Assembly: GCA_026874595.1 (NCBI GenBank)
Contig: CM049317.1
Span: 43,738,401-43,802,400 of the forward strand
From: Sipunculus nudus
Taxonomy: Eukaryota; Annelida; Sipuncula; Golfingiida; Sipunculidae
DNA: 64,000 nucleotides
Direction of reading: 5' to 3'
Shown here one piece after another: positions 55,001-64,000 of the stretch (position 1 is its first letter; the number at the start of each line of letters is the position of its first letter). A program made the position numbers and the translations under genes. A model generated the notes under the pieces. It searched no databases and was not told the DNA's origin. It was given only the letters and a program-made list of their open reading frames with translations.

Positions 55001-57691
55001 GCTAAAATTGGTTTATGGCAAAATGCTGTTGTCAGTAGGCAGTTAAAACTAGGATATAAACATATTTCTAATATCTCCCTGCCTTAAACTTGCAAACCTC
55101 TCTTGTTACAGAGGTACACTGCCTATGTCACTGGGTCACTGACTAAATTGAATTGAGTGACTGCCATTTCTGAAAGTATTGATAAATATTTATATTTAAG
55201 GCAGCATTTATTAAGATTTCTGTCTCTTGATGAAATACAATATATTTTGATAAATTTGATCTGTTATTTCTGCCTGGCACAAAAACATTTCTTCCTGGCA
55301 GATTGGTGCTCAGCCTTATTTCTGCCATTGGAAGGGCAGAAATACCTTTCGGCTGAAATACCTATCTGCCCATCAGAAATCCAACCCTGATTTCTTGGCT
55401 TACACATGATTTTACATATTCATGGGAATTGGTCATGTGATATGCACTGATATGAGAGATTAGTTTGCATTCCCACACAATGAAATTTATGCATGGCAAA
55501 GGGATGAACCCTGAATCTCCTAAGCAAAGGACCCCTGATGAACAGGGTATAGCAATATGCACCAGTGCTGCTTTTTTATGAACATAATGAAATCAAAATA
55601 AATTATTATAATACTGACTAAATAAGCTGAGTAGATGGTTAGAACTAGATATTTCTTGGCACCGTAGGTGCCATAGTACCTCCAGACAATTAATCCCCCC
55701 CCTTTAAGAATAGGCCCCCCATCTTCAGCAACAATTAATATCAGACCACACTCATAGAAAAGGTCACTCTCATGGAAAAGGTCATGACCCCAATTTCAAT
55801 ATACATCATCCCCTAACCCATGTCTATGTATATGCATAATATGAAAGAAATCTGTCCATTAGTTTTTGACTTATAATACTCACAGTACTGTTAAGTGGCA
55901 ATGATGGGGTATTAAACAGCACGAAAACAAGTAAAAGAATAACAGGTGGCGCTACCAGTTTCTGGTACATGACAACACTATCCAAGATCTTTGATCAAGT
56001 TGATTTTTGGACCAATCCATGCATCCCTTATTGAGATTTTAATGATTTTGTATGGCAATATTCAAGGTCAAGGCCACTCTTATAGGAAAGGTCATGACCC
56101 CAATTTATATATACATCATCCCATAACCCATGTCTATGTATATGCTTAATATGAAAGAAATCTGTCCATTAGTTTTTGACTTATAATGCTCACAGTACTG
56201 AGGTAAGTGGCAATGATGGGGGTTTTAAACGGATGTGAAAACAAGTAAAAGAATAACAGGTGGCGCCACCCGTTTCCAGTACCTGACATTACTATTCAAG
56301 ATCTTTGGTCAAGTTGATTTTTGGACCAATCCATGCATCCCTTTATGAGAAGTTAATGATTTTGTTTGATTTTCACCATATATGGCAATATTCAAGGTCA
56401 AGGCCATTCTCATAGGAAAGGTCATGACCCCAATTTAAATATACATCATCCCATAACCCATGTCTATGTATAAGCATAATATAAAAGAAATCTGTCCATT
56501 AGTTTTTGACTTATAATGCTCACAGTACTGTCATGTAGCAATTTTAGGGGTATTAAACGGCACAAAAACAAGTAAAGAATAACAGGTGGCGCCACCAGTT
56601 TCTGGAACATGACAACCCTATCCATGATCTTCCATCAACTTGACTTTGGGATCAATCCATGCAAGATTTCTTGAGATATTTAAGTATTTGTGTGGTTTTC
56701 CCCAAAATTGGACCTATTCAAAGTCAAGCACGCTCTCCTAGTCAAGGTCATGACCTCATTTTAAATAGGCGTCGTCCTCTCACCCACATCTATAGATATA
56801 CCAAGTTTGGTGAAGATCCGTGAAATAGTTTTTGAGTTAACAAGATTCATAGGCGGCGGCAGGACCGGTATGAAAACATAGTATCCCCCGACTTTGTCTG
56901 GGGATACAATGATGATCTTTACATGAAAAGTGAAGTGAAAAATAAATGTGAAACATAGGCTGAAGCTTGCTAGTCAGCTGGTTCTTACCAATAGGAACAC
57001 AGGCTGAATCAAAATATCAGTATCATGTGAGAGCTTGCTAGTCAGCTGGTTCTTACCAATAGGAACATAGGCTGAATCAAAATATCAGTATGGTGTGAGA
57101 GTTTGCTAGTCAGCTGGTTCTTACCAATAGGAACATAGGCTGAATCAAAATATCAGTATCGTGTAAGAGCTTGCTAGTCAGCTGGTTCTTACCAATAGGA
57201 ACACAGGCTGAATCAAAATATCAGTATCGTGTGAGAGCTTGCTAGTCAGCTGGTTCTTACCAATAGGAACATAGGCTGAATCAAAATATCAGTATCGTGT
57301 AAGAGTTTGCTAGTCAGCTGGTTCTTACCAATAGGAACATAGGCTGAATCAAAATATCAGTATGGTGTGAGAGCTTGCTAGTCAGCTGGTTCTTACCAAT
57401 AGGAACATAGGCTGAATATAAATATCAGTATCGTGTGAGAGCTTGCTAGTTAGCTGGTTCTTACCAATAGGAACATAGGCTGAATCAAAATATCAGTATG
57501 GTGTGAGAGCTTGCTAGTCAGCTGGTTCTTACCAATAGGAACATAGGCTGAATCAAAATATCAGTATCGTGTGAGAGCTTGCTAGTCAGCTGGTTCTTAC
57601 CAATGGGAACATATGGTGCCTCCTCAAACTTCCTCCACATGCGAGACTTGTGGCTGACATTGTAGTCTTGGACGCTTGATGAGTTACTCAT
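51803..57691 (-). CDS. HIGD1: HIG1-domain inner mitochondrial membrane protein (two coding exons)
   Basis: Exons 57691-57601 and 52014-51803 join in phase 1 to give 303 nt, 100 residues plus TGA. The protein has a polar N-terminus, 'KFEEAPYVPIG' at the exon junction, a first hydrophobic segment 'VAGMVGAVIYGAW', a positively charged loop 'NYRNRGG', the family signature 'HLRVKAQGMVVGAMALG', and a short hydrophilic C-terminus. Length and motif order match animal HIGD1 proteins. These are small two-helix proteins that associate with respiratory complexes III/IV and are induced by hypoxia in vertebrates. HIGD2 is less likely because of length and the APYVPIG start, but the paralogue was not tested by phylogeny. 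The 5.6-kb intron is full of repeats. Confidence 0.88.
52150..52385. repeat. G-run/C-run repeat in the HIGD1 intron
   Basis: Long G runs (52186-52194, 52254-52267) alternate with long C runs (52200-52206, 52287-52299), between phrases GTTCCAGGGGGATGG and TCTGGATCTGGGCCTG. It looks like a short interspersed repeat related to the GGGGCGGATCCAGG type. The runs can pair or form G-quadruplexes, and their lengths are liable to assembly error. Confidence 0.5.
52430..53378. repeat. 50-bp minisatellite in the HIGD1 intron, about 19 units
   Basis: Unit AACAAATGAC-CAAGCCAATA-AATCATTGTC-AATAACCTGC-AAGTTTTATA with point variants (GAC/GGC, TAA/AAT, GGC/TGC). The last unit passes into AACAAATGACTAATGGGTCA, a family B start, so the array includes the first bases of that element in each unit. 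Confidence 0.92.
53370..53425 (+). mobile_element. Minimal family B remnant (start fused to end)
   Basis: AACAAATGACTAATGGGTCA, then TGAATCAGCATGCC, then the 3' hairpin half TGAAAGTCAGCTGAG. It looks like a B element with its interior deleted. Confidence 0.45.
53800..54540 (+). mobile_element. Family E/B fragments ending in a B hairpin
   Basis: 53820-53960 resembles repeat E (GTGACCTAAACCTTTGACCT). 54110-54540 resembles B, with CACCAGGTTTTGGGACACCA, one palindrome at 54220, ACGGACGACCGGACGGACGA, and the end TCAGTTGACTTATAGTCAGC then TGAGCTAAAA. Confidence 0.5.
54541..55642. other. No feature recognised (HIGD1 intron)
   Basis: No repeat end or exon supported. The open frames here lack motifs. 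Confidence 0.4.
55643..56911 (+). mobile_element. Family C element, copy 2 (uninterrupted)
   Basis: Starts AACTAGATATTTCTTGGCAC. It has three units of about 315 bp, each with a palindrome site (55945 imperfect, 56260, 56585) and CATGACCCCAATTT...CATCCCATAACCCATGTC. It ends GGCGGCGGCAGGACCGG, then ACATAGTATCCCCCGACTTT, then GTCTGGGGATACAAT, the last forming the hairpin GTATCCCC...GGGGATAC. The end layout parallels family A. Confidence 0.65.
56964..57600. repeat. 68-bp minisatellite made of the HIGD1 exon 1 / donor junction
   Basis: Ten starts at exact 68-bp steps (56964, 57032, 57100, ... 57576). Each unit contains GGTTCTTACCAATAGGAACA. On the HIGD1 strand this is the end of exon 1 (TATGTTCCTATTG) plus the donor GTAAGAACC. 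The tenth unit runs into the real exon. Variation is limited to a few bases (for example CAGTATCG/CAGTATGG), and the donor core is unchanged in every copy. Confidence 0.95.
57601..57691 (-). CDS. HIGD1: HIGD1 exon 1
   Basis: 30 codons from ATG 57691 ending at CCCATTG|GTAAGA, phase 1. The residues 'WRKFEEAPYVPI' lead directly into the HIG1 domain. The exon's 3' end and donor are immediately followed, in transcript order, by nine near-identical copies of the same junction (see the minisatellite 56964-57600). The genuine site differs from the copies by having CCCATTG where they have CCTATTG. Upstream acceptors near 57704 or 57725 would allow a 5' untranslated or extended exon. Confidence 0.85.
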
Positions 57692-57703
57692 GTTGTATGT
57701 GGT

Positions 57704-59379
57704 CTGTTTGCTTTTAAGTGGTCCACCTGACTTTGGTCAACTCCTGACTTTCTTTGTGCATATGGAGAGAACACAATTCCTGATTCTCACCCTTCCTCTT
57801 CAATCTTCTTGTCAGAAAAACTTGATCAAATCTGGAAAAATAAATGTTTTTGATTCAAACATGATTTTTATTCAATAGTACTGTAGCCTGGATTATGAAA
57901 GATCTTTAACGGACATTTCCATGATGAATGCTGCCACTGAAAAGTAAAATTCAATCAGTCACATGAAACTGGATTAGAAATAAAATGAGCAAGTGAAACA
58001 CCACACCTGTTAAACAACATCAGACATTAAGCAGTCAATGACTGAACCTACACCTTAGACTTGGTCATTTCCAGGCTATATGAAACCTAATTGAAAAAAA
58101 AACCAACCCACCAGTAGAGTGACAAAAAATTAAAGACACAGACGGCCTGTTTGATTCCAGTCCCAGACGTCACTGGATGGTATATTAAATTATTCCTTTC
58201 AAATTTAATTATTAAGCAACTAAGTCTAAGATACTGCCACTATCACAAAAGGTTTGAAAACATATGATCATATAATAGTAACCTCTTCATGAATACTTAT
58301 ATTTTTTCATTTTTCCCTACAAAAAAACAGGGGCTACATGACTGAAAAAGGGTTTCTGCGAGCCAAAAATATGGTTGTAGTAACAGTGATCACCTCTGCC
58401 CGAATACAATTTCCATGTCTGTTCATGTTCCTTCGATTATTCAATTTTCTGAGTTTTTTTTTATTATAAAAGTGCTCATGAAATCTTATTTCTCTATTTA
58501 GTAGACAGATTCATGTTGGCAGGCCCCACTGGGCGAGATATTGTATAAATGTAACTTGCCATAAATTAGTTTGTTAAGACTGTTTTGTACTGTAGGCTAA
58601 AACTTGTGGCCAGTCTCACATATTACATAAAAAGACAGAGGAGAGCATCAGCATGATTACCTGTGACCTAATCCACTACAGGGCCTGCATCTGGCTTTGT
58701 CACCAGCTGGATATAACTTTCCTTAACCCACAAAGGCTGAGGTGTTCCCCTCAAGGATCTGGAGAAAACCAGTGGCTGGTTTAGAGCACTACATTGGCAA
58801 ACACTGCATGCAACAAAGAAGCCATGCGCTTTTGATATCTATATCTGTGTATACTTCTTGATAAGAGCTGGCCTCCTTCTATAGTTCCACAGAGAATCCT
58901 TCTCCATGGAAGTACCATACCCTTCCCCCTTTTCAGCTAATTAGCGAAGATAGATCATTAGTTTGGTCTTTTCATTCATAGTGTGAAGTTGTGAACTCTG
59001 ACTGCCACTATGAAATCTAAAGATCCAGTCTGGCAAACTTTCACTGTCAGTGAGGTTGATGGAAAACCCACTGCAACATGAAAGTCTTGTAAAATATAGG
59101 TTAGTGCTAAGGTTGGGCAACTGAAGGTCCACAGGAAAAAATGCCCTGCTGTGAGTAAGCAACCAGCTGAGGATACTGATGATCACATCCAGTAGCTTTT
59201 AGAAAAGGTCATATCATATTGACCATAAAACCTGTATGTGGGTTTCAAGGGTTACTGCCCACCTGGGAAATAAGTGCTATAACCACTTGGGTATTTCCCG
59301 CCCAACCCTATTTTAACAACTACGACCAGTTCTCAATAGCAGATTTAAATATCCCCACTTGACCCCTGATTCCCAACTC
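57704..59379. other. Upstream of HIGD1 exon 1, no gene recognised
   Basis: If the 63.4-kb exon belongs to HIGD1 this is its first intron; otherwise it includes the promoter. A 'GTGGTTTCAAGGGTTACTG' type stretch (59235-59300) may be old repeat. No strong core-promoter motif was singled out. Confidence 0.4.
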
Positions 59380-59446
59380 GTCTTGCATGGCGCATTGGTA
59401 GCACATAGGACTTGTTATCACACTGTTGCTGGTCTGAGACCCTGTG
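59380..59446 (+). mobile_element. tRNA-like SINE head
   Basis: ATGGCGCATTGGTAGCAC fits box A (TGGCNNAGTGG with one change), and GGTCTGAGACC fits box B loosely (GGTTCGANTCC). Spacing is about 33 nt between boxes. It lacks clean acceptor pairing and CCA context, so it is more likely a SINE head or tRNA pseudogene than a working tRNA. Confidence 0.4.
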
Positions 59447-59552
59447 AAGAGCTTCACAATTGCATGATATGTGTACTAATAAATCATGAATTTCTCATTA
59501 CAGGTTCGCCACAAGACGGAGACACAGCAGACATACGATAAAAAGAGACAAA

Positions 59553-59870
59553 AACCACTGATACCAGTTGATTTGTCACCACAGTTGTTTCGTCACCAAT
59601 TTACATGCGGTACCACAGGGTCAATTCGTCACCAATGTTTTGTATGATAAAATGTCAATCTATTACAAGTAAAACAAAAGTAACCACTATACCAATACTG
59701 AAAAGCTTGTTTAATTGGCCCAGGATACACCATACAACGAGTGAATAACATGTAAAATATGTACAAACATTGCATAGGATGGGCAACTTGCCACCATGGT
59801 ATTCAGGACTATTTACATCACTGCTCACCATAAACGATTCCCTCATGGCAGCCGGTTTGGATAAGTCCTT
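59553..59870 (+). repeat. Left arm of a ~310-bp inverted repeat
   Basis: Begins GATACCAGTTGATTTGTCACC and carries three GTCACCA motifs in the first 85 bp. The reverse complement matches 62800-63108 over about 310 bp with small indels, ending around GGCAGCCGGTTTG. Confidence 0.82.
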
Positions 59871-59999
59871 TAATTCACACACGCAGGTTATTCAAGTATT
59901 AGTTAATTAAAATCTAAGTCCACAGCTGCAATACAGAGAAACAAGTCACTAAAGAACTTTTTTAAAATCTGATCATTTGCAGACTCAATGTGAAAACAC

Positions 60000-60575
60000 T
60001 TTTTTTGCAGTAACTTACTTCCCAACAATATGTTCACTCTTCTCTCATTCAATATTCTGTTCTTCTGTCATTCCCTTTGTTTTTCAAGTGCTGATTAAAA
60101 GAACATGCCAGGCCAAGTCCCACTTTCCTGACAGTCACTTTGTCACCATTTTCCTTTGGTGATGAACACACTGATGAATCAACTGTGGTGACAAAACAAC
60201 CGGTTCTCAAAACCATACAGCCAATTCTAGGCACAGACACCAAGAAATTGGAAAACCATTTCCCGTAGACATTATTTCTGCAGTCCCTCTAAAGTGGGTT
60301 CACTTTGCACAAATTTAAGTTGGGTTCACTGGAAGAAATTTGTAAAAATTAAAAATATGTGGGTTGGGAACCAGTAGTTTCGTCACCACAGTCATTTCGT
60401 CACTACAGGAAATTGGTGACGAAGTGACAGTCAGGATACGTCAGGCTGGACTTGATCTGGCACGTTCTTAAAATCAGCAATTCAAATGCATAGGGAATGA
60501 CAGAAAAACTGAAAATAGAAGGATAGAAGAGTGAAATATGGCCGGGAAAGTAGTTACTGCAAAAAAAGCGTTTTA
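60000..60575. repeat. Inner inverted repeat (arms about 155-165 bp)
   Basis: TTTTTTGCAGTAACTTACTT at 60001 reads in reverse complement as 60545-60575; TTCTGTCATTCCCT pairs with AGGGAATGACAGAA (60493-60506); GTGCTGATTAAAAGAAC pairs with the block near 60463-60480. The loop region again contains GTCACC motifs (60143, 60376-60425). Confidence 0.75.
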
Positions 60576-60683
60576 CTCTGCAAAGGCCGGTTCAGATTTT
60601 AGAGATCTTTTGGCGGCTTGTTCCTCTATGTCAATTGTGGACGTGGATTTTATTTAACGAAAACACCTGCGTGTATGTAATAA

Positions 60684-62777
60684 AACAAGGCCTACAGGCC
60701 TAATGCGAACCTGTGCATTGGGAAATACACCAGGTATAATGCTTCAATGCTGGACCATTACTTTTCATGTATATGAACAATGCAAGTACTTAACATTTTG
60801 AATAAGAAGCAATTACACAAACATCACTGCTGTAATTCTTGCATGGATGCACACAACACATAAACGATTGTTGCTGGCACCACCAGTCTTGTATACTTCG
60901 AAGCTATCAGAGATATACACATATGCCAATTTTCAGACTGAAATATCAAACCCCTCCTGAGAAATAAGCAGGGACACACATTTTGCAAAAATTGTTGTAG
61001 GTGGCACCACCAGTCTTATATACGACAAAGGTGAAAGCTATTCGATATGTATAAATATGCCCAAATTTCAGAAATAAGCAGGCACATACACTGTGCAAAA
61101 GTCAATGTATGTGGCACCACCTGTCTTGTAAATGAGATACCATCAAAGACCCATAGACAGGTCAAAATATCAGTCCAATACATCAAACTTCCCCAGTCTT
61201 CCAATCCTGGCACTGTGCCAAAACTATTGATAGAGCTGGCATCATCTTGGCTAATGGCCAACATCAAGGCACTGGCAATCTGCCAATAGTAAACCAAGTG
61301 CTGCCATCTGAACACAAAAGGGGTCCCTACTTGAAATAACTTTGAAATTTATTTTCCAAATACAAAATGCTTCTCAGCTGACTTTTTATAAAAAAGAAAT
61401 CAGGAATATATGTAAAATTATTACGGATGAATACTAATGCAAAATTAAAATACAGATATATCTCATTGATGGCAAATTCTTGAATTAAGTTGAGTAGGGA
61501 TACCAATAATTTATAATCCAAGTACAGTTGTCTTTATACAGCCACAGAGAGCTAAATATCCATGATTGTAACATTGCCTGGTATGATGAATAACTTAAAT
61601 CATAAATCTAAATTTTTTAAAAGCTTTTAAAAAAACTTTCTTGTCAATATTAACCAAAGATAACCTGAAATCTAAATGTCTAGTGGCATGATGTAATAGA
61701 TGCTGATAAACTGGTGCCAGGCTAGATGTAACAGCATCACACAGCTTACATCTTTTGTAAAATGACTCAATTCAATCTCTATAATTCAGCCAAAATCGTT
61801 CATGTGGAACCATTAATGACAATTATTATAAGAATTATTGTAGGAATTATTCTTGTAAAATATTTAACAAACTGGCTTCAGTGGCATCAGTCGAAAAATG
61901 TTTAGAAGGTTTATAACTCATATAGGACGGTACAGCAAACTGGCTAAGTTCAGCTTCCCGTAACTCAGCCAAAAAGCACTGAATCAAAACAATTTGAACA
62001 AACTTGAATTATCAACATCTGAGGATAATTAATGTGTGAGATTTAAGAATTTGGCTCAGTGGTTTTTGAGAAGAAGATCTTTGTAGCCACTGAGCTAAAA
62101 TGGGCTGTTATGGCATATAACTAAATTCAGCTTCCAATAATGTAGCAAAAAGTCACCGAAAAGAGACCATTTGAACAAACTTCAGATAGCACTACCCTAA
62201 GATCATTTCTGTGTGATATTAAACATTTTGGCCTTATGGTTTCAGAGAAGAAGTTTTTTGTAGCCCTCAGTGTGATATACAGGCACTGATGACCCTGTAC
62301 AAAAAAGGCCGATGCAGGTGGCGCCACAAATACCTCAATTTCAGATATGACCTATGTGACCAACATTGGCATAAAATTTGGTGATGATAGCTACAGCCGT
62401 TTCTGAGATTTAAATTTTTATATGCTTTTTTGCACAATTAACAAAGTTCAACCTCCTGTATCTCGGTCAAAAATCTCCGAACTGGAACCATTCGAACAAA
62501 CTTGAGAGAGATTGTTCCAGGGATCATTCCTGTGAAATATTGAACAATTTGGCTGGACAGTTTTGGAGAAGAAGATTTTTAAAGCTTTTTTAACTTTTTT
62601 CCTATAAAATCTAAGAAAATGCAGTTAGAAAAAAAATAAACAAAATCCGATATAGTTTTTTGGATGACTGATTATTTGCAAAAAAATTTGTGATCCTAGC
62701 TCCTGCCGTTTTTGAGATAGCTATGGTTAATGTACAGACGATGCACGCCGCACCATCGCATAAGCTCACAGGTTCGC
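60684..62777 (+). mobile_element. Family F element, copy 3 (complete)
   Basis: Starts AACAAGGCCTACAGGCCTAA with the hairpin AGGCCT-AC-AGGCCT (60688-60701), then GCGAACCTGTG (60705-60715). It ends CATAAGCTCACAGGTTCGC; CACAGGTTCGC (62767-62777) is the exact inverse of the 5' 11-mer. Palindrome sites near 61000 (one mismatch) and at 62317. It lies between the inner and right outer arms of the GTCACCA inverted-repeat element. Confidence 0.65.
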
Positions 62778-62799
62778 AAAAAAAAAACCATTTCAAACG

Positions 62800-63108
62800 G
62801 GCTGCAGTGATGGAATCGTTTACGATGAGCGGTGATGTAAATAGCCCTGAATACCATGGTGGCCAGTTGGCCAGGCTGCGCAATGTTTGTATTTACATGT
62901 AATCCACTCCTTGCATGGTGTATCCTGAGCCGTTAATTAAAAGAATCAACAACCAAACATACCTTTAAGTATAGGTATCATTGTGCATTTTAATTGTAAT
63001 TGTAATAGATAGACATTTTATCATACAAAACATTGGTGACGAATTGACCGTTTGGTACCGCATGTTAATTGGTGACGAAATGACTGGTGACAAATCGACT
63101 GGTATCCT
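62800..63108 (-). repeat. Right arm of the ~310-bp inverted repeat
   Basis: Reverse complement of 59553-59870. Contains GGTGACGAATTGACC, GGTACCGCATGTTAATTGG and TGACAAATCGACTGGTATC at the outer tip. The inner end abuts family F. Confidence 0.82.
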
Positions 63109-63422
63109 GTGGGTTCATGGTCTATCATGTACGTATTAAACCAACATTTTCTGCATAAAAATGTAGGTTTACGTGTTGTTTATGCCCCCTGAAGTTCATC
63201 CACGTATAATGCACCTTTACCAAGAACTCTGGATCACGATTTGCACACACAGGTACCTTGTCCAGTTACTGACCGTCTGACGTCGTGGTACACTTACACA
63301 ACCTCACGTTACAGTCGACAATACCAGCTGATTGCAATCTTACCCTGTTACAGCGGTAAATGGTAAAATCCGTTTTCCCCGGAATAGTTACTGTGTGACG
63401 GGAACTACATGAATGAGCCTAC

Positions 63423-63611
63423 CTGTCTTGGAGAAGTGAACGTGTTCCTAAAGTTCTTCGTGACGTTTTGTCGAAAGCTCACATTATCACGTTCTCCTAG
63501 CAGTGTTCTCCCTCCGCCGGTCGACCGTGATGTGCTTGATGCTGCTGGGTGACCCTCCAAGGTCAAGGTCGTTAGAGCAAACGACGTCACAAACGACCGG
63601 GCGAACAGCAT
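63423..63611 (-). other. Possible upstream exon of HIGD1 or of another gene
   Basis: An open frame of 63 codons from ATG 63611 ends at a donor-like AGACAG|GTAGGC, in a locally GC-richer, CpG-containing stretch. If spliced to the acceptor at 57704 it stays in frame with the HIGD1 ATG and adds about 67 residues. Its first part, 'MLFARSFVTSFALTT', is Arg/Ser/Thr-rich without acidic residues, as in mitochondrial presequences. HIGD1 proteins normally lack a presequence. The in-frame fit has a one-in-three chance of being accidental, and a 5' UTR exon is the simpler reading. Confidence 0.3.
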
Positions 63612-63675
63612 AATTCGCTATTGAAAAAGAAATGGATTGTGAAATGGCAATGGCTATTCAATTAAATAAAGGTGT

Positions 63676-63708
63676 ACCTGAATTTTCGGAATTTCGAAAA
63701 ATTCAGGT
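63676..63708. repeat. Hairpin at the right edge of the window
   Basis: ACCTGAATTTTCG ... CGAAAAATTCAGGT with a 6-nt loop and one extra A, in a spacer otherwise without features. Confidence 0.6.
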
Positions 63709-64000
63709 TACCGTTCTCACTAAAAAAAACTGCCGGTTCATTTAACATCGAAGTAAGTGTATACATGTGTTCTCAGTTTGCCTGTCTTTGCAGTACGTGC
63801 ACGAAATCATATACAGCGGCAATGAAAACCTGATTTGCAGGTCGTTAATACATCATGCATCATCAGATCATAAACCTTTTGGGCCTGGAGTAAACGTCAA
63901 CATACTATTAATTCTGGCAAGCACCTCAGCCAGACCTTAATATTTGGATCACCGGTACCATTTTGGTGACAAATTTTCACCATCTCTGCTTGAAAGGTAT

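Noticed and set aside
63423-63611. Confident call of a HIGD1 presequence exon
   Set aside because: Only a donor and an in-frame coincidence support it, so it is listed as a low-confidence candidate and a finding.

Overview
The window looks like AT-rich animal nuclear DNA. The host is probably a lophotrochozoan, most likely a bivalve mollusc. The reasons are spliced genes with GT-AG introns, a tandem C-type-lectin receptor gene, a vertebrate-like HIGD1 gene, and a very dense load of nested non-autonomous repeats with hairpin ends and internal tandem arrays. The species call is an inference. No bacterial operon, CRISPR array or rRNA was seen.

Two host genes can be reconstructed, both on the minus strand, by joining short exons whose splice phases agree. 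(1) Positions 12549 down to 6199: eight exons encoding a predicted 575-residue type I membrane protein with a signal peptide, two C-type-lectin domains, one transmembrane helix and a long tyrosine- and proline-rich cytoplasmic tail. (2) Positions 57691 down to 51803: a two-exon, 100-residue HIG1-domain mitochondrial protein (HIGD1 type). A possible further 5' exon lies at 63423-63611. Its 5.6-kb intron holds two minisatellites. One is a tandem copy of the gene's own exon 1 / 5' splice-site junction.

The rest is mainly mobile DNA. At 14740-23138 there is a decayed Ty3/gypsy-type LTR retrotransposon with 916/917-bp LTRs. Its pol order is protease, integrase, reverse transcriptase, RNase H, so integrase precedes RT as in the Gmr1-like group. 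A 2.1-kb repeat of another family interrupts its RT. From about 24 kb to 63 kb the window is a mosaic of several repeat families, called here A, B, C, D, E and F. A, B and F have hairpins and/or subterminal inverted repeats at their ends, and nested copies allow some ends to be placed against empty sites with no target duplication longer than about 2 bp. That architecture resembles Helentron-derived non-autonomous elements (HINEs). Families A, B, C and F have different ends but share one internal module, the palindrome GGTGGCGCCACC (often extended to ACAGGTGGCGCCACCTGT), repeated at regular spacing more than 25 times in the window. A separate element with arms of about 310 bp in inverted orientation (59553-63108) carries repeated GTCACCA motifs in each arm. 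Smaller items are a LINE remnant (4.3-5.05 kb), tRNA-derived SINE-like heads, a possible MITE, an LTR fragment, and many TA, GA and G-run simple repeats.
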